A stretch of DNA of 64,000 nucleotides from contig NZ_BMIG01000004.1 of the NCBI RefSeq assembly GCF_014641715.1, forward strand, positions 62,001 to 126,000, read 5' to 3'. The translations under genes were made by a program, and so were the position numbers. The notes below the pieces were generated by a model. It had not been told where the DNA came from. It saw only the letters and a list, made by a program, of their open reading frames with translations, and did not search any database. The DNA comes from Polaromonas eurypsychrophila (GTDB taxonomy: Bacteria; Pseudomonadota; Gammaproteobacteria; Burkholderiales; Burkholderiaceae_C). Positions 61,601 through 64,000 of the stretch are shown piece after piece; position 1 is the first letter of the stretch; the number at the start of each line of letters is the position of its first letter.

Positions 61601-62692
61601 ATGGAATTCTGTGACCTCAAAAGCCAATACCAGCGGCTGAAAGCCGACATCGATGCCGGCATCCAGCGCGTGCTCGATCACGGTCAGTACATTCTTGGCC
61701 CTGAAGTGGCCGAGCTGGAAGAGAAACTGGCGGCTTACACCGGTACCAAGCATTGCATCAGTGTGGCCAACGGCACTGACGCGCTGCAAATCGCGCAAAT
61801 GGCGCTGAATATTGGCGTTGGGGACGAGGTCATTACCCCTGGCTTTACTTACATCGCCACCGCCGAGACTGTGGCACTGCTGGGCGCCAAGCCGGTGTAT
61901 GTGGATGTTGACCCACGCACTTACAACCTGGATCCGGCGCTGCTTGAAGCCTCCATCACCCCCCGTACCAAAGCCATCGTTCCGGTCAGCCTGTACGGCC
62001 AGTGTGCAGACTTTGACGCCATCAACGCTATTGCCGCCAAGCATGGGATTCCTGTCATCGAAGATGCCGCCCAAAGCTTCGGCGCCAGCTACAAAGGCCG
62101 CAAGAGCTGCAACCTTTCAACCATCGCCTGCGCCAGCTTCTTCCCCAGCAAGCCACTGGGTTGCTATGGCGACGGCGGCGCCATCTTCACCAATGACAAC
62201 GAACTGGCCAAGGTTATTCGCCAGATTGCTCGCCATGGGCAAGACCGGCGTTACCACCACATCCGCGTCGGCGTGAACAGCCGTCTTGACACACTTCAGG
62301 CAGCCATCTTGCTGCCCAAACTGGCTGTGCTGGATGAGGAAATGGCCCAGCGGCAGCAGGTTGCCGCTATCTACAAAAAGCTGCTTGGCGAGGCGGGTAT
62401 CCACACCACCCCCTATGTAGAGCAACACAACATCAGCGCCTGGGCTCAGTACACCATCCGTGTGCAGGATCGTGATACGGTGCAGGAAAAGCTCCGGCAG
62501 GCTGGTATTCCAACAGCGGTGCATTACCCGATCCCGCTGAACAAGCAACCGGCTGTGGCCGAGCCCGGCGCCACGCTGCCTGTGGGCGATCAGGTGGCGG
62601 CGGAAGTCATGAGCCTGCCCATGAGCCCGGGTTTGGCCATGGCAGATCAGGTCTTGATTGCAGAGACTCTGCGCACGCAACCAGCGGCGTAA
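61601..62692 (+). CDS. WbpE/WlbC-type sugar aminotransferase (DegT/DnrJ/EryC1)
   Basis: A 363-residue PLP aminotransferase that adds an amino group to C3 of the UDP-3-keto-GlcNAcA product. Motifs are CISVANGTDALQIAQMAL (phosphate-binding loop), PVIEDAAQSFGASYKGR, and the PLP Lys in CASFFPSKPLGCYGDGGAIFTND. ATG 61601 is preferred. The operon 58757-62692 thus encodes dehydrogenase, oxidoreductase, acetyltransferase and aminotransferase, in the order of wlb/wbp loci. A WbpI-type 2-epimerase is not seen, so the product would be the gluco-configured sugar unless it is encoded elsewhere. Confidence 0.94.
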   Translation: MEFCDLKSQYQRLKADIDAGIQRVLDHGQYILGPEVAELEEKLAAYTGTKHCISVANGTDALQIAQMALNIGVGDEVITPGFTYIATAETVALLGAKPVYVDVDPRTYNLDPALLEASITPRTKAIVPVSLYGQCADFDAINAIAAKHGIPVIEDAAQSFGASYKGRKSCNLSTIACASFFPSKPLGCYGDGGAIFTNDNELAKVIRQIARHGQDRRYHHIRVGVNSRLDTLQAAILLPKLAVLDEEMAQRQQVAAIYKKLLGEAGIHTTPYVEQHNISAWAQYTIRVQDRDTVQEKLRQAGIPTAVHYPIPLNKQPAVAEPGATLPVGDQVAAEVMSLPMSPGLAMADQVLIAETLRTQPAA

Positions 62693-62710
62693 GCACAGCA
62701 GATTCCCACA

Positions 62711-64000
62711 GTGAGCGCCCTCAAGTATCGGTCCGATATCGATGGTCTGCGGGCGCTGGCTGTACTCAGCGTAGTCATCTACCACGTCAGCCCTCAAAGC
62801 CTACCCGGAGGTTTTCTTGGCGTCGACATTTTTTTTGTAATTTCAGGCTATCTCATATCCCTAATCGTATTTCGTGAGCAGGCGGCTGGCACGTTTAGCT
62901 TCGCCGATTTCTACGCGCGGCGGATTCGTCGCATCTTCCCCGCCCTTGCAGTGGTGCTGCTGGCAACTGTTGTGTTCGGCGCATTCTCGCTCTTTGCTGA
63001 TGAATATCGGCGACTTGGCATCCACGCTGCATCGGCCATCGTTTTCCTGCTTAATTTTCAGTTGATGGGGGAGGCCGGTTACTTCGACGTTGCTTCTGAT
63101 TCCAAGCCATTGCTTCATCTCTGGTCCCTATCCGTCGAGGAGCAGTTCTATCTCGTATGGCCAGCCTTGCTCGTGGTGCTAGGGCGCGTTCGTTGGCGTA
63201 TTGGCTTGGTCATTGGAATACTAATTGTCGGCTCCTTTGGCTTCGCTATTTACCTCGCGAATAAACACCTCGACGCATTCTATTTTCACCCCCTCGCTCG
63301 ATTCTGGGAGCTTTTGCTAGGCGCAGCCTTGGCCTATTGCCACAACCGCTTCGGAATTAACGCACTCCCGACCAGAATAGATCAACCATGGATGCGTCAT
63401 CTTCTTTCTTTCACAGGGTTGGGGGCGATATTTTTCGCGCTTTTTATGTTTGACGGCCGGGCTCCCCACCCCAGCGGACTCACGCTCATTCCGCTGCTGG
63501 GCACGGTCTTTTTGATGGCCAGTGGAGGCAGCGCGGTGGCTGGACGTCTCCTGGCACTGAAACCAATTGTCTGGATTGGACTGATCAGTTACCCGCTATA
63601 CCTCTGGCATTGGCCTTTGCTTACATACATACGCGTTATGGAGTCTGGTACGCCAGCTAGAGGGCTCCTTTGGATTGGTGCGGGTGCTGCGGTCTTGCTC
63701 GCCGGGTTGACGTATAGATTCATTGAACAACCGCTGCGTCATCCCAGCAGAGCTCGCCCCGCACTCGCCATCCTTGTCAGCACAATGATTGTATTGTTCG
63801 TGGCATCGCTAAGCGTGGTGGCTTCCGAGGGACTTCCGGGCCGTACATCCGTAGGCTATGTGAAAGCCGCTGAAGCGCAAATAAAGCGTGAGCCTGCATC
63901 TGACGAGGCCTGCAAGAACCTTTTCGCTGCAGGAAGCGCACCAGTTTATTGCCGACTGCACAATTCCGGCAAGCAGATGATCGGACTCATTGGTGATTCA
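62711..64000 (+). CDS. Acyltransferase 3 family (OafA/YrhL-like) with SGNH domain start, partial
   Basis: The frame starts at GTG 62711 and is open to the window end (430 codons). The N-terminal acyltransferase-3 domain shows RSDIDGLRALAVLSVVIYHV, GGFLGVDIFFVISGYLIS, ARRIRRIFPALAVVL and LLHLWSLSVEEQFYLVWP; about ten transmembrane segments follow. After the last helix (about residue 350) a periplasmic segment begins, ending in LIGDS, the first block of an SGNH (GDSL) domain that must continue past the edge. Such proteins O-acetylate lipopolysaccharide or capsule sugars on the periplasmic face. It follows the wbpE-like gene by 18 bp. Confidence 0.9.
   Translation, partial: MSALKYRSDIDGLRALAVLSVVIYHVSPQSLPGGFLGVDIFFVISGYLISLIVFREQAAGTFSFADFYARRIRRIFPALAVVLLATVVFGAFSLFADEYRRLGIHAASAIVFLLNFQLMGEAGYFDVASDSKPLLHLWSLSVEEQFYLVWPALLVVLGRVRWRIGLVIGILIVGSFGFAIYLANKHLDAFYFHPLARFWELLLGAALAYCHNRFGINALPTRIDQPWMRHLLSFTGLGAIFFALFMFDGRAPHPSGLTLIPLLGTVFLMASGGSAVAGRLLALKPIVWIGLISYPLYLWHWPLLTYIRVMESGTPARGLLWIGAGAAVLLAGLTYRFIEQPLRHPSRARPALAILVSTMIVLFVASLSVVASEGLPGRTSVGYVKAAEAQIKREPASDEACKNLFAAGSAPVYCRLHNSGKQMIGLIGDS

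Overview
The window is high-GC betaproteobacterial chromosome, most likely Comamonadaceae (Polaromonas/Rhodoferax-like). The evidence is the ubiE - Tim44-like - ubiJ - ubiB order behind a DUF971 gene, the rhodanese - grxC - secB - gpsA block opposite gpmA - ctpA - moeB, PHA granule genes, and short interspersed repeats (core atagctgcttgcgc) that I associate with this family from memory. No tRNA, rRNA, CRISPR array or prophage was seen.

Layout. 0-4.3 kb: aerobic ubiquinone synthesis. 4.4-9.4 kb: a sodium:solute symporter, fmdB, DUF502, aspS and nudB. 9.4-14.4 kb: cardiolipin synthase, a DNA-repair pair (MBL-fold exonuclease plus ATP-dependent ligase) and folE. 14.4-17.8 kb: a short BLUF photoreceptor, a frameshifted EamA transporter, DUF429, DUF2784 and a secreted nuclease. 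17.9-23.5 kb: an envelope/stress island (CsbD, two BON proteins, a yqjD/yqjE/yqjK-like operon, DUF1328) with a CHASE3 histidine kinase, a NarL-type regulator and a lone receiver. 23.8-31.5 kb: AsmA, MoeB/ThiF-like, CtpA, GpmA, rhodanese, GrxC, SecB and GpsA. 31.5-34.8 kb: a wax-ester synthase/DGAT and an acyl-CoA-binding protein bracketed by two long direct repeats. 34.8-42.1 kb: CoA transferase, PHA-system protein, aminopeptidase, molybdopterin oxidoreductase, and two tandem amino-acid-type binding proteins, one of them broken. 42.3-46.3 kb: a four-gene polyprenyl-phosphate-sugar cluster. 46.3-54.4 kb: M20 and M14-like hydrolases, TPR protein, TetR, patatin, phasin and a two-domain fatty acyl-CoA reductase. 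54.5-64 kb: H-NS, then a surface-polysaccharide locus (rmlD, decayed nested IS, rmlC pseudogene, EPS-type MarR regulator, four genes for a diacetamido-uronic-acid nucleotide sugar, and an acyltransferase cut by the window end).

How the genes connect. The acyl-CoA reductase, wax synthase and acyl-CoA-binding protein would form a complete acyl-CoA to wax-ester route alongside PHA storage. The 42-46 kb genes look like a route from a polyprenyl-phosphate pentose donor to an outward-facing glycosyltransferase. The polysaccharide locus makes a UDP-GlcNAc(3NAc)A-type precursor, while its rhamnose branch looks dead here.

The most unusual signal is the pair of roughly 430-bp repeats at 31.6-32.1 and 34.4-34.8 kb. 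They share blocks of identical sequence and four hairpins; at least three of these stems differ in sequence but remain paired, which points to a conserved folded RNA or single-stranded DNA of unknown role. Several genes also carry short repeats read through in frame. Four single-base frameshifts in two genes lie in or beside homopolymers and may be sequencing errors.
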